DNA from: Cymbomonas tetramitiformis
Lineage: Eukaryota; Chlorophyta; Pyramimonadophyceae; Pyramimonadales; Pyramimonadaceae
Length of the DNA stretch: 33,329 bases
Assembly (NCBI GenBank): GCA_001247695.2
Contig: LGRX02030366.1
Location: 1-33,329, forward strand
Direction: 5' to 3'
Made by a program: the position numbers and the translations under genes. Every line of letters begins with the position of its first letter. The first letter of the stretch is position 1. Positions 16,619-27,387 of the stretch are shown in pieces. The notes below the pieces were generated by a model. That model saw only the letters and a list, made by a program, of their open reading frames with translations. It was not told the DNA's origin and made no database searches.

Positions 16619-18732
16619 ATGCCTCGCACACTTCTCTGCCTTGTTTTTTTTGCGGCCACGACGGTCTTTTCCTTTGAAGACATTGAGCTTGCAAGCACTC
16701 CCGATGCTTTGGTGAGAGCCATCGAGCAGAGCCCTGTGGGCACGCGCTTCTCCTGTGCCCTGCACCTCGGTACTATCTATCGTGGAACGGTTCAGTGCCA
16801 CTCATGCATAATTGGTCACGTTTTTTGTATGCAACTTTAAGTTTAGACATCAGAACTAGAGACGTTCAGCGATACAGAAAAACCTGACCTCAGCGACGGA
16901 GACTACTCCTTACTGCACTATTTGCTTCAAAGTGGCTTGAGTGCCTGTTTTTTTTACGTTTTGCAGGAGGACGCCAACGCTCGTGCTATTTTCGATAGCT
17001 GGTTAAGCAAGTTTGAAAAGTCATATGAGACTTCCCAGGTGAGTTCTCGTTGTTGATTTGAACACTCCGTTGTATTAGTATGGAGTCCAGATCTGTCCTG
17101 GGAACTCTACCAAGCGACTTGATATTTTCCCGTCACTTCTGTTTCCTGCAGGAGAAGGAGTCTCGATTCCAGGTTTTTCACCAGAATATGAGGTTTGTGA
17201 CTGAACATAACAGCGACGAGGGCAACACTCACAAGGTTGGTCTGAACGCCCTTGCTGACCTTAAGGTTGATGAGTACCGCAACCTGCTTGGCTTCAAGAA
17301 GGTTGAGAGACCCTCCACGTCCGAGTTCATGTACGTCGATACTACCCCTGCGGACTCTATCGATTGGCGCAGCAACGGTGCTGTTACCCCCGTGAAGAAC
17401 CAGGCACAGTGTGGCTCCTGCTGGTCTTTCTCCACTACTGGCGCGATTGAGGGCATCAATCAGATCAAAACCGGTACCTTAGTCTCCGTCTCCGAACAGG
17501 AATTAGTTTCTTGCGATAACGTCGACTCCGGTTGCCAGGGTGGCCTTATGGACAATGCTTTCGACTGGGTAGTACAAAATGGTGGTATTACCACTGAGGA
17601 GACCTACCCCTACGTCAGCGGAAGCGGAAACGTTCGTTCCCGCACACTTTGCATCTCGTCCTACGTTGCCGGGTCGTTTGATATTGCGCCATCTCGTTAG
17701 AACCTTGCGTTTTCCTTTTTCATCCCCTTCTAGCATAGGTATTGATATGCTAGCTTCTTCCACTCGCTTGCAGGTACCCACTTGCGACACCAGCAAGGAG
17801 GGCAGGAAGACCGTGACCATTGACGGCCATCAAGACGTGCCCAAGGATTCCGATACCGCGATGATGCAGGCTCTGAGCAATCAGCCGGTTTCCGTTGCCA
17901 TAGAGGCTGACCAACAGGCTTTCCAATTGTATACCTCTGGCATTTTCTCCGCCAGTTGCGGCACTCAGGTAAACGCTAAGCACTCTCCCTGAGCACAGCT
18001 TGATGTGGTTGCACTCTGATTTTGTGTCTGACCTTCCTTGGTCAGTGATAGCCAGTTTACTTTGTAGGTTGTGTAGGACTGAAGCACTGTTCAATGAAGG
18101 TGTTTCTCTGTTCACACTGTTTGTTTCGTGTTTCAATTCGTTCCCTGAACGTCTGGTAATCTCTATTGACCTCGTTACTGTATATGTCTTTGCAGCTGGA
18201 TCACGGTGTCCTTGCTGTCGGTTATGGCCCTGGGTATTGGATTGTCAAGAATTCCTGGGGCCCGTCCTGGGGTGACAAGGGCTACATTAAAATGGCCAAC
18301 GGAGTCTCTGGTGCTGGCCAGTGCGGTATCTTGTCATCTGCCTCCTTCCCCATCAAGAGTGGTTCCGGACCCTCTCCTGGTCCTGGACCTTCCCCAGGCC
18401 CCGGACCTTCCCCAGGCCCCGGTCCCTCTCCTCCCAGTCCTGTGCAGTGCAACGCTGGTACCACCTGCTCGGCTGGCAACACCTGCTGTTGTGCCGTCGA
18501 GATCTTGGGCATGTGCCTGGAATACGGATGCTGCCCAATTCCCGACGCGACTTGCTGTTCCGACCACCAGCACTGCTGTCCTTCTGACCATCCTGTGTGC
18601 GACGTTGCTGCTGGCACCTGCGGTGACGCCAATGGAAGCATCGTGGCCATCTCCAAGAAGACTAAGGCTGCCAAGGTTGACCTCTTTGACCGTGTGGTGA
18701 GCAAGGAGGTGAAGAATATCTTCGGCTTGTAA
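16619..18732 (+). CDS. papain-like cysteine protease with granulin domain (RD21-type)
   Basis: Five exons: 16619-16711, 16967-17038, 17152-17631, 17774-17968, 18196-18732, giving 458 residues. All introns are GT-AG and phase 0. Order: signal peptide ([18 protein letters not shown]); I29 inhibitory prodomain with an ERFNIN-type helix ([23 protein letters not shown]) and the downstream N-A-D segment; peptidase C1 domain starting near SIDWR with oxyanion Gln and catalytic Cys in QCGSCWSF, catalytic His in LDHGV, Asn in KNSWG; a PSPGPG hinge repeated three times; a Cys-rich granulin domain with four CC pairs; a short basic tail. It should be secreted into the endomembrane system as an inactive zymogen and activated in the vacuole or lysosome. 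Domain order and length match plant RD21-type proteases; all catalytic residues are present. The ATG at 16619 is the first Met that gives the signal peptide. No sign of decay, although a satellite and LTR-like repeats lie on either side. Confidence 0.92.
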
Positions 18733-20090
18733 AGTAATGAATCTGCTGAAGAATTGTCGATTTGTGATGATATATAGCACCCAACCAAATGTAAATATAG
18801 TGTAATATAAAACAAGATCAGTGAGATCTATCTACTTTGGGATGTAATAATCCATTAAACATGGATGATATCTGCAAACACAATCATGAGTTAGGTTTAT
18901 GGTTTGATTGTGCACTAGCTGTCATGAACATGCTGGCATTGATTGATGATTGGTCAGAAGGTTCAGTGAATGGTCATATGCAACCGAACTCATCAGCTGC
19001 ATGTTGCTGCAAGGGCATGGATATGCATTTCCCCCCATCCAGATTATGACACATATGTATATTTCATGCGATATTTGAGCGGTTGTGCATATGTTTCAGA
19101 ACCCAATTCGATAACAATCACGACCAGTAACGTGTGATTGGGTGAAGCACCTCAGTGCAATCGACCACAGCTGGTCGTGATAGCATTCAGGGAGAATGTG
19201 CGTGATCATCGAACACGGGTTTGTCGACTTAAGGGACCGGAAAATACGCTATCATCCCTGTTGGAAAGTGACCAAAATCTAGGTCAAACTCGCCCGATCC
19301 GGCTGTGCTGTTCTCCGGGGTGCCCCAGATTTGTACATGTAAAACGAACGTAACAAGATAAAGGGAATACTTTTTACTAAGATCGTGTAGCTATGATAAT
19401 ACGTTGTCTCAAGAATATCACTGCAGTTTTCGATAAACGATGAGTAATTGAGTATTTCAACAGCATTACATCTAGGCGCTAAAGAACTGATTTAGTCGCG
19501 ATGGCGGCAAGCTAGAGCTTTTGTCGCAAAGTGGGGACTGTAGTCTCTGCAGTGTTTTCCGGCGATCTATAATGCAGACGACTTCCTCACGAAAATGGTG
19601 AATTCAAGATACCCCCAAAACGTGACCCAAAGCCTGCGTTCGGAACCGAATATGTGCCCCGAATTGCGTTGTTCAGCTTCTGGTGAATTGTGCCCGCTTC
19701 GTGGTGAATCTGCCTTCGGCAGCCACATTGCAAGTGGCTGAGTTGTGCATACATCGCCTCTACCTGACCAAGTATCAGTTCTGCTCCTGTAGGCTGGATG
19801 TGTGCGGGGTAACGAGGGGCAACGCGGCGGTTGTTTTATATAACATCAGATTTATGGTAACAAAGCAAGTCTTAACCTAGTGTTCAATCTAACTCTATTG
19901 TACTAAGTGGTCGCCCTGCCAGATTAGGGGCATCATGCTCCACATAATGGCACACACGCTTAATTAGTGCCTTGTCACCCATGCTTCCATGCTCTGTGGA
20001 ATGCTTCCTGCCTTGCAGACTGTCATGTATGAGGGGAACAGACTCGAGTAGATCGTTCCGAAGGCATTGCCTTACTCATCGACGTAAATG
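18733..20090. other. protease 3' region and intergenic sequence
   Basis: No gene recognised; open frames here are short and look non-coding. A/T-rich words near 18788-18815 may serve in 3'-end formation, but no AATAAA is present. A perfect 11-bp inverted repeat lies at 19117-19127 and 19171-19181 (ATCACGACCAG / CTGGTCGTGAT). Confidence 0.4.

Positions 20091-20091
<1 letters not shown>

Positions 20092-20121
<30 letters not shown>
20092..20121 (+). repeat. (TTA)n microsatellite
   Basis: About ten uninterrupted ATT/TTA triplets. Confidence 0.95.
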
Positions 20122-20123
<2 letters not shown>

Positions 20124-20337
20124 ATAATCTCTTTCCAAGTTCCACAACCGTTTATGATGGTGTTTGTTCCCAGGAATTCTGACCAAGATTGTTCAGGGTA
20201 GTAGAATGTACCCGACCGGTATATTCGGATTTCGGAATACCCAGAATTGTTGTGAGGTACCCCTGGGCACACGAGCTAATTCGACATTGATCGCACCGAA
20301 GGTGCATATATTCTTCCCACCAGAAAATGGAAAAAAG

Positions 20338-20566
20338 TCACGGGTAGACCGATTTACCCCCCCACTATAAAGTGGGGGGGCCTGTCTCCTGCTGTCCTCC
20401 TTCGGGGAGCCGTGTCACATGTAGCATGCGTCTCGGTAGCTCGGAACACAGATGCATAAAACCCCTAAAGTATTTTATGTTATCATCTTAGTATTCCGAA
20501 AGCGAGTGTTCACTGACTGTGCATTCTGTGATGAGATATATATCTGCCTATATATATATATCCCCC
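20338..20566 (+). repeat. left copy of a direct-repeat pair (LTR-like)
   Basis: Matches 21924-22137 from TCACGGGTAG to CTGCCTATATAT, nearly identical after the first 50 bp. Near its start is a perfect hairpin CCCCCCCACT-ATAA-AGTGGGGGGG (20357-20380). No target duplication was found on the outer sides. Confidence 0.8.
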
Positions 20567-21923
20567 ACCAGCCCGAGAATCTCACTTCTCATCAGGTTAC
20601 GGGTCACCACTTCTTTTGGTGGCATTTTCTTTTTGGAGTTCCTAATTTCCGTCTCGCCGAACGTACCGGTCACCAGAGATTCGTCACCTTATCGACTACC
20701 ACGTCTTCACGGACTTCACCACGTCGTGATTTTTTCTCGCGACTAATCATTTTGACAACAGATTCGTTTCCTCATTAACGACCACTTTACAATTAACAAC
20801 AGATTCGTGTCCCGTTATTCACGACCATATCACAACACCTCTTCTACGAAACCACGCGCAGTCAACTGTGTTTTTCGTACGACCAACTGGCTGCTCGTAC
20901 GCCGTTTTTGACCTTACCTCCGTTTTCCCCGTGAAATTTGACCCCAATTGCACTTTTGCATCACTCGATTTGGTTAATTTTACGTGAAGTTACGTCGACA
21001 CCAAGAACCTAAACGCACTCTCGATTTTCTGGCCAGCAGCACCGCTCCTGGCGGGAAGACCGTTTACCGCACGACGTTTTTGACCTCACCGACGTTTTCC
21101 CCGCGAGAATCTACCCCAATTTGACCCTTTCATCGTTTGATTTGCTTAATTTTACGAGTAGTTCGCTTTTCGCTTGGGAACCCGAGCTTTGGGTTCGCAG
21201 ATTCTGCAGTCAGCGGTCAGTGGTCAGCGACCATGTCCAATGGACCTCAGCGTGCACGTATGGCCGCTGTTCGTTCAGGGTTGATCTCTCTTCGAGTACA
21301 TCGGCAACATTCTACCATTGGCTATGGTCTGGTGGTGTCTGGTGGTGTTTGCGCACCAGACACCAAGCTCGAGTCCATCGCGCTCACCATCGACAACGAG
21401 TGCTTTGACTATTTCGACTTCATCCCTCCACTTCCCTCACCTTCACCGTATGCCCCCCCCTGGTCACCATCTGGTGGTGTCTGGTGGTGCTGTCACGCCC
21501 ACTTCACCCTTCACCATCATCCCTTTCGAGCCTTTTCCCATGCGCTCAACCACATCCCTTCACCGCATTTTCCACCTTCCACCTCCTCACCCTTTCTTCG
21601 TCGCGGTGCATTCGCTCTGGTGGTGTCAGGCCGCTTTTGGCCTTGGCACCGCACGGGCATTGGCTGAACATCGTCTTCCTTACGCTCGACGTCCTCTGTC
21701 ATCGAGACCGTCGCCGCCGCCTGCTCCACAGCCCAAACCCTAATTCACTAGACAATTTTGTGTAGCCTTGCTCTGTTTCAATCTGAACAGCATGAACTAG
21801 CGCCGGCGGATGCCCCTCTAACTGAGCTGAAAAAGGCTCCTTAGATTTCTTGTTGTGGGATGGCCGGCAGGCCTATTGACACTGCTCCCTGTTTCCACCT
21901 CTCTCCTTCTGGAGGAGGTTGTG
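20567..21923 (+). other. interior between the direct repeats, non-coding, with 175-bp duplication
   Basis: No retroelement protein is visible. A diverged tandem duplication lies at about 20900-20990 and 21075-21165 (GTTTTTGACCT.AC...CGTTTTCCCCG). The word GGTGGTGTCTGGTGGTG or part of it recurs at about 21328, 21472 and 21620. The longest frame (21137-21667, 176 codons) is Ser/Pro/His-rich and I do not recognise it. Could be the body of a non-autonomous LTR-type element. Confidence 0.4.
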
Positions 21924-22137
21924 TCACGGGTAGCGACCGAGTTAACACCCCACTAGAAGTGGGGGTTGTCTCCTGCTGTCCTCCTTCGGAGAGCCGTGTC
22001 ACGTAGCATGCGTCTCGGTAGCTCGGAACACAGATGCATAAAACCCCTAAAGTATTTTATGTTATCATCTTAGTGTTCCGAAAGCGAGTGTTCACTGACC
22101 GTGCATTCTGTGATAGATATATATCTGCCTATATATG
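21924..22137 (+). repeat. right copy of the direct-repeat pair
   Basis: Same order of words as 20338-20566 with scattered substitutions and small indels. Its first hairpin is CCCCACT-AGA-AGTGGGG (21948-21964): sequence differs from the left copy but pairing is kept. Confidence 0.8.
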
Positions 22138-22230
22138 TGTACTTCATATATACTGAAGTATCTGTGCGATCTGTATACAGTGAACACACCTTATCGTTGT
22201 TATTTCTGACGATATTTATGCGAGCGATAT

Positions 22231-22641
22231 CGCGAATGCGTTCGCGACGGTAATTCCTCGCGCACGCCCGTTCGCTGTTGATTCTTATTCGATATATGGT
22301 CGTATATGTGCGATCGTTGTCGCCTGTATGTATGCGCGAACCTGTTACATACACAATATACAATACACAATATACAATATATCTATTGCTGCACTGCACA
22401 CACTTATGTGTCCTCGTTCGTCGCGAGGACGAGTAGAATACCAATGCCAGGGCTCGCTATGCGAGCGATATGTATGGCACGGCTATTATTGAACGACAAT
22501 AGCACGCGCAAGAGTTTGGTGGTATGAGTGCAGTCTGATATCCAGAATCTACTGCTTGAGCTCAATGCTCTCTCATATACGCCAATGCCCCCACGCTTCT
22601 CAAGCGTTACCACTATCGGGTTGTGAACCCGGGGGCATTGG
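22231..22641. ncRNA. cluster of perfect hairpins ending in a three-way junction
   Basis: Perfect stems at 22231-22246 (CGCGAA/TTCGCG), 22410-22430 (GTCCTCG/CGAGGAC), 22452-22466 (GCTCGC/GCGAGC), 22482-22503 (GCTATT/AATAGC), then a junction at 22582-22641: outer stem CCAATGCCCCC/GGGGGCATTGG enclosing ACGCTT-CTC-AAGCGT and CGGGTT-GTG-AACCCG. No Rfam family is recognised by eye; hammerhead core words are absent. A structured RNA or a protein-binding DNA end are both possible. Type 'ncRNA' is provisional. Confidence 0.35.
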
Positions 22642-22778
22642 GTGAACAACAGTATCGGCTGATCGAATTAGCCATATGATACCCGCATGGTGTTCAATTC
22701 ATGCTTGAAGCGAAGACGCGTCCCTTCAGAACAGTTTGTTCTTCAAGAACTGTCTTGCTTCATCATCGAGATGCTGTA

Positions 22779-22985
22779 ATCAGCCTCTCGATGACAGATG
22801 TCACTCATGGTGAGTGGATGACAGACAGTATGATTGTACATGTCATAGTCGACCGTACTGACGATACTCGACGACTGTATGTCATTATAACATATGACAT
22901 GACATGACATGACATGACATGACATGACATGGTATGACACGTATGACACGTATGACACATATGTCATCGGTCATATCCCTGACAG
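22779..22985 (+). repeat. direct repeat downstream of the piggyBac-like fragment
   Basis: From GCCTCTCGATGACAG to ATCCCTGACA; matches 23748-23930. Contains an ATGAC pentamer run (about 22887-22930) and three GTATGACAC-type nonamers; the pentamer run is longer than in the other copy. It provides the stop codon of the fragment. Confidence 0.85.
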
Positions 22986-23740
22986 CAATCCTGCTCATCC
23001 AAAGAAACGTGTTTGCCCAAGTACCACAACTCTTCGATGTTAGTCCGCACCACGTCAAAGATAGGCTTGAGTTTCCAGAAAGGCTGGTCTGGTGGCTCTG
23101 CAAGGCGAGGGTCCTGCAAATGGAAAAATGCCCTGAACTCTTTGTAGCGGCCATATCCACCGGATAGCGCGGCGATGACACGATCGTCGCCAAAAACAAA
23201 GTTAGAACTAGGCGGAGTGAAGTTGTAGCGGAAGTCTGGGACTGGGGACAATCCATTCCGAATAAGAAGACCCACGTTGATGTCAATCTCAGCAGCGGAG
23301 AAGGGCTTGAAGTTGGGGCATTTGTCAGTGGATGCGCCTTGGGTGGTCGCATACACGTTGGAGTGTTGCTTCCATTTACTGTGACGCTCGACTTTAGGAA
23401 TAAAAGCGTTGAAGTAGTCCAAAGGCTCGCTCACAAAAGGGTCCAAGAGGCGGTCCGCCTTCGCCGACGGGCATCCAACTTCAGGCCCAGTGTATGATGG
23501 GCGAACCCAACGTGCTGCAGCAGCTTGGGCAGGACTCAATTCGACCCATGGGGACTCTAGTGTTGTGGATTCCGCCTTCTTCTTAGAAGTCGACCTAGGG
23601 GCGGCGGGAGCCTTGGGAGCGGTAGTGTTGGGCGGTTGGCGGATAGATGTGACGGTGCTCGCATCTGTAGACTTCTTCGCCTTCTCGATGGCCTTTTCCA
23701 AGCGAGCCCTCAAGACTCCTTTGGTTCCACTTGATGCCAT
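22964..23740 (-). pseudogene. piggyBac-like (DDE_Tnp_1_7) transposase, N-terminal half
   Basis: 258 codons from the ATG at 23740. A basic, Ala/Thr/Pro-rich N-terminus (about 75 residues) is followed by the piggyBac transposase core: DYFNAFIPKV near residue 110, then KPFSAAEIDINVGLLI, FRYNF, a ..GGYGRYKEFRAFFHLQDPR segment and KLKPIFDVVRTNIEELW, ending in VSLDEQ. In the family that Asp is the first of the catalytic triad; the frame then enters the flanking repeat and stops, so the second and third Asp and the C-terminal Cys-rich finger are missing. Catalysis is therefore excluded as it stands. The coding part lies exactly between two direct repeats (start codon 8 bp from one, stop codon inside the other). 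Either a captured gene fragment or a first exon whose other exons are lost. No TTAA duplication, the piggyBac signature, is seen at the edges. Confidence 0.75.
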
Positions 23741-23747
23741 ATACTTG

Positions 23748-23930
23748 GCCTCTCGATGACAGATGTCACTCACGTTAGGTGGATGACAGACATACTGACT
23801 GTACATGTCATAGTCGATCGTACTGACAATACTTGACGACTGTATGTCATTATGACACATGACATGACATGACAGGTATGACACGTATGACATGCATGAC
23901 ACATATGTCATCGGTCGCATCCCTGACATT
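23748..23930 (+). repeat. direct repeat upstream of the piggyBac-like fragment
   Basis: Second copy of 22779-22985 with a shorter ATGAC run. It lies directly 5' of the fragment's ATG, so it may act as its leader or promoter. Confidence 0.85.
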
Positions 23931-25072
23931 ATAACCCCGGCTATAACCTAAATTCAGACCCCGAGGTTGTAACCGGTACTAGGTTATGGGCAACCTAGGT
24001 AGCTCGTCGGTCCGCTGCGGACGACGGAGAATGAAATCAATCGATTTCGATTTGTGTGCGTCCGAAATCGATCGAATCTGTTTTATATCATATTGAACCG
24101 ATCGATACTGATAATTCCGATATGCGGGTTAAAATCTTTAAAAAATCATATCGATCGATACCGATATTCCCGCGGATATATCGGAACATCGCGTGAACCG
24201 ACACAGAGCCTCGCCTTGAGCACGAGGAGCGCCTCAACGCGTCGTGTTTTAGGCTTGCTTATTTTTAGGGACTTCTTGCACACTTCGGGCGTTGCCCATG
24301 TACCCGCAATAAACCGGGTTTAATCAGTATCATTATGGCAACCTGTATAACCATAGAATGTTATCGAGATGACTCAAGTCCCATACCAATTGTTATATAT
24401 CCGATTTCGGTCGACTTGAAAATAAAAAGCAAATGCTATATCACGTCGATACTCGATAGGTGATAGATGACTCATAAAGTAAAATCGGGAAGGGGGACGA
24501 CTTGGACACTCACGCATGCGGGCAAGCCCCGTGTTGGGTGCCGCAGAGTGAAATAAAGGGGACCTAAAAAAAGAAAGGTATTTATGCATTTCACATGAGA
24601 TTCTACGAGCACATCTTGAGCGTTGCATCCATTATCAATTTCCTGCCCATGTTATTTGCTACCATCCGGCAACAATAAATATGATGAAAGTCTCAAAGAA
24701 GCACTAGATCCAAAGCAGACAAGCCTACAACATAATATGTTCTGTACAAGGTGAACCTACGGGTCCCCAGGTTTATTTCAAGCAAGTTCGGCAAGAGGGT
24801 TGTGAGCTATTTTCAACAGGTGAGGGAAACTACACCAAGTGAGTGTCAAACACGAGTTGATTCGCCGAGCACATACATCGACGCTTCGGCGGTAAAGATA
24901 TTTTCCCTGACTGCTCTCGGTATGCATCGAACCCATATGATCCGAATCCAAAGGTAGATGTCCAAATGCTTTATGTTATGGCTTTTGTGGAAGCGGCATG
25001 TTTATGAGCACGGCAAAAGGAGGAGACAGGAAAAGTGTGGTGGTCACACTGTTTTGATATATCAACATCGGT
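23931..25072. other. intergenic, no gene seen
   Basis: AT-rich with ATCGAT words near 24035-24190. Short frames only, none recognised. The stretch near 25072 would include the 3' UTR of the sulfotransferase. Confidence 0.4.
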
Positions 25073-26164
25073 CTACTTATGTTGTTTTCTCATTTTGGCT
25101 ATAGTCTGTCTTACAGCCCTTTGAGCAGGTGCCTTCGGATTCTTGTGCGAAGGACTCTTTGCCGCTTTATGGTGGACAACTTTCCACTTTCGTTTGTGGA
25201 CATCCTTAAGCTCTTTCTTCGGCTGGGCACGTTGAGAAGTTTGATAGTTCCCTTCAGAACAAGGCAATGAGGGGAAGGTATTCAGCGAGGAGGCAATTGG
25301 TTGCACATATTCCCAAAGTGTGTGATCAAGCTCAGTTTCGGGAGGAGGAATTCTGGAAAGAAGCTTCGAAAAGCTGTTGGAGGACGAATTCTGTTTTGGA
25401 CTGTTCGCTCCCTGAGCTGATCTCGTATCCCGAAGATACGTTGGGTTCTCATTTCGATTAGCTTGCGCTTCCGTCACGCACGAACTCAACCTAACCGCCC
25501 GGGAGATAACTGAAAATAAAGTACTAATGTCGCTCGTTACACCAACATAATCAAAGGCGTCGATCGAACGGAAAACATCCGGAAGATTAACATCGCGCAC
25601 AATACGAGTCTTGTTGAAACGAACACGTTTTGGACCTCTAAAAGAGGAAAATACAAACTGCGTTTGAAGGTTGTCCACCATTGATTTCCTGGCTAGCTCG
25701 GTCGAATACTTCGCATTATGGAACCGAAAACTGTAAGCCGATCGTCGCAAATCCTCGGGTTCTCGAAAACAAGTGAAAGTGACCATCGTGCAATTTGCTT
25801 GACTATAACTGGACCTCAAGTCCGAGATCTTGGCACTTATAGAGAGCCACGAAGGAGAGTTGCCGTGAAATGTTATGACGCGTTTTGGCACGAAGTATGG
25901 ATCTCCCAGCTCTTGACTGCGAATCGATTCCCATCGTCCTGCGTTCACATTATGGTCTCGCGTGTAGTTTGGAAGATTGTGAGCCAGCCAAGCTTCGACG
26001 GTGGTTCCACCAGTTTTAGGGACATGAAGAAAAAACACCTTTACGCAGGATATCTCGTCCGTATCTTCAGACGTATCTTTCACAGAGAGGGCCCAGAATT
26101 GCGGACACAGCACAAGTAAAATCCAGCATGGTGAAAAACACCTTCTTCTGCAATTTTTCAGCAT
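25073..26164 (-). CDS. membrane-anchored sulfotransferase (Sulfotransfer_2-like)
   Basis: 363 residues from the ATG at 26164; the frame continues 13 codons upstream only to a TTG, so this Met is preferred. A short basic N-terminus and one hydrophobic segment (about residues 9-28, CFSPCWILLVLCPQFWAL) indicate a type II Golgi membrane protein. The luminal part opens with the PAPS 5'-phosphosulfate loop HVPKTGGTTVEAW (about 47-59, catalytic-type Lys) and later has the 3'-phosphate site TFTCFREPEDLRRSAYSF (about 129-146, conserved Arg and Ser). These are diagnostic of carbohydrate O-sulfotransferases such as the uronyl 2-O group; the sugar acceptor cannot be told. The last 60 residues are very rich in Lys. 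A single exon, intact. A TATA-like CTACATATAGG word lies about 20 bp upstream of the ATG. Sulfated cell-wall or mucilage polysaccharide is a plausible product, inferred. Confidence 0.82.
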   Translation of the reverse strand: MLKNCRRRCFSPCWILLVLCPQFWALSVKDTSEDTDEISCVKVFFLHVPKTGGTTVEAWLAHNLPNYTRDHNVNAGRWESIRSQELGDPYFVPKRVITFHGNSPSWLSISAKISDLRSSYSQANCTMVTFTCFREPEDLRRSAYSFRFHNAKYSTELARKSMVDNLQTQFVFSSFRGPKRVRFNKTRIVRDVNLPDVFRSIDAFDYVGVTSDISTLFSVISRAVRLSSCVTEAQANRNENPTYLRDTRSAQGANSPKQNSSSNSFSKLLSRIPPPETELDHTLWEYVQPIASSLNTFPSLPCSEGNYQTSQRAQPKKELKDVHKRKWKVVHHKAAKSPSHKNPKAPAQRAVRQTIAKMRKQHK

Positions 26165-26984
26165 ACCTAGGGGAGCGCACACGCCTATATGTAGCGGCTG
26201 CAATACAAAGCACGTAACTCGCAGGTCTTGCGTTCGATAGCTAAGGTATAGTAATGCTCATAAATTAAGGGGCAACGAAAAGCGGGCGTGGTGTCGCCAA
26301 GACCGCCCGAACCTGTCGCTCGCGCATACGCGCATGTCACCTCGGTTACATAGAAGGTGTGGCAGTGCGCGAGGCAGCTCGGCTGCTCCCATAAGATGGT
26401 GAGTAGACCGGTTTCAATAAAGTGAGACATTCACTGGGTAGGAATTCTCAAGGGCTCAAAGTCTCAAGCAGCTCAAGTAGTCAAGTAGACTAGTGACACA
26501 ATAGCGGTGTCACCTGCGACCAGACCGGCCCAGTGACCAGTTCTCATTTTGCCTACCTCATGGACCCTGCGTTGATGAAGTGGGGCGCCCGAAAGTCGCG
26601 CGTGAAGGTGACTCCTGAATTATTCCAAAACCGCCTTATTTTTAATTCTGAAAAATCGGAATTAATTTTACCCAATATGCCTCGAAATTGGGAAAATGCC
26701 GTGGAGGTCATAGTGAAATGACTGCAGAGATAGGGTGAGGTGGAAAATGCGAGGCGAGACCAACGGTGCGGGCGACGGCTAGCGAGTTGCGGCGGGTCGT
26801 CGAGGATAATCAGGGAAACAGCAAATTGTGCGCGGTCGTGTGGGACGAAAGGACGTGATCAATGTCGTACGGTGTTCCGGAGACCAGAAACAACAAAATC
26901 CAGCCCAACGATACTTCACGGAAAATAAACTGTCGTCAGCGCTACCCAATCATGTCCAATCAACCGCGTGTCCGTAACCGAGCC
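26165..26984. other. intergenic, upstream of the sulfotransferase
   Basis: Holds the presumed promoter of the - strand sulfotransferase and then sequence in which I recognise nothing; open frames here are short and compositionally unremarkable. Confidence 0.4.
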
Positions 26985-27065
26985 ATACCGCCCGTACCGA
27001 AAGTCTCTCTAACGCGGGTCCCTCACCCCATCTCAAGCGCCGGTGTTTAGCCAATCATGGCCAAA
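26985..27065 (-). repeat. inverted copy of a gag-leader-like motif
   Basis: Read on the - strand it contains GGCCATGATTGGCTAAA, also present in the gag leader of the intact LTR element (about 3321-3336), then GATGGGGTGAGG, shared with 27975-27990 (+). It marks a third, inverted piece of the same family. Confidence 0.5.
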
Positions 27066-27264
27066 GTCGCAGTGTAAAACTAAGCGTGCGTGGTACCAAA
27101 CCTGCTGAATATATCAGCTTGACTGTATATTCATACGAGTGTGGTAATCAGAACAGATAAGATAAACGGAATACCGAGTCTTCCCGTTATATGTTCGGGG
27201 TCTAGGGTTCCGGGACCGGTGACAGTCATACACCCTAACTATAGGAATGACAGTCGGGGCTTCA

Positions 27265-27360
27265 CTTCCAGCAGTTTATGTATAAACATGGCCATTTCCG
27301 ATCAGTACCTGAGCATAGATACATGATAGGTAGGGCCATACTTACCCTTGTTTATGTATA
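27265..27360 (+). repeat. dispersed repeat, copy 1
   Basis: TTTATGTATAAACATGGCC through GAGCATAGATACATGATAGG to TACTTACCCTTGTTTATG; the same order is found twice, overlapping, at 28878-28995. The copies bracket the DUF4216 and gag fragments. Confidence 0.75.
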
Positions 27361-27387
27361 TACACAAACTGATGCTATCTATTTACA

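Noticed and set aside
18282..18815. 177-codon - strand frame over the protease hinge and granulin region
   Set aside because: Antisense shadow of the granulin exon; the composition mirrors the Pro/Gly hinge.
20452..20778. 108-codon frame crossing the right edge of the first direct repeat
   Set aside because: It begins in repeat DNA with TATA runs and has no recognisable similarity or splice context.
22885..22935. ATGAC pentamer run considered as a CRISPR-like or telomeric repeat
   Set aside because: Simple tandem pentamers without spacers and internal to a direct repeat; an ordinary minisatellite.
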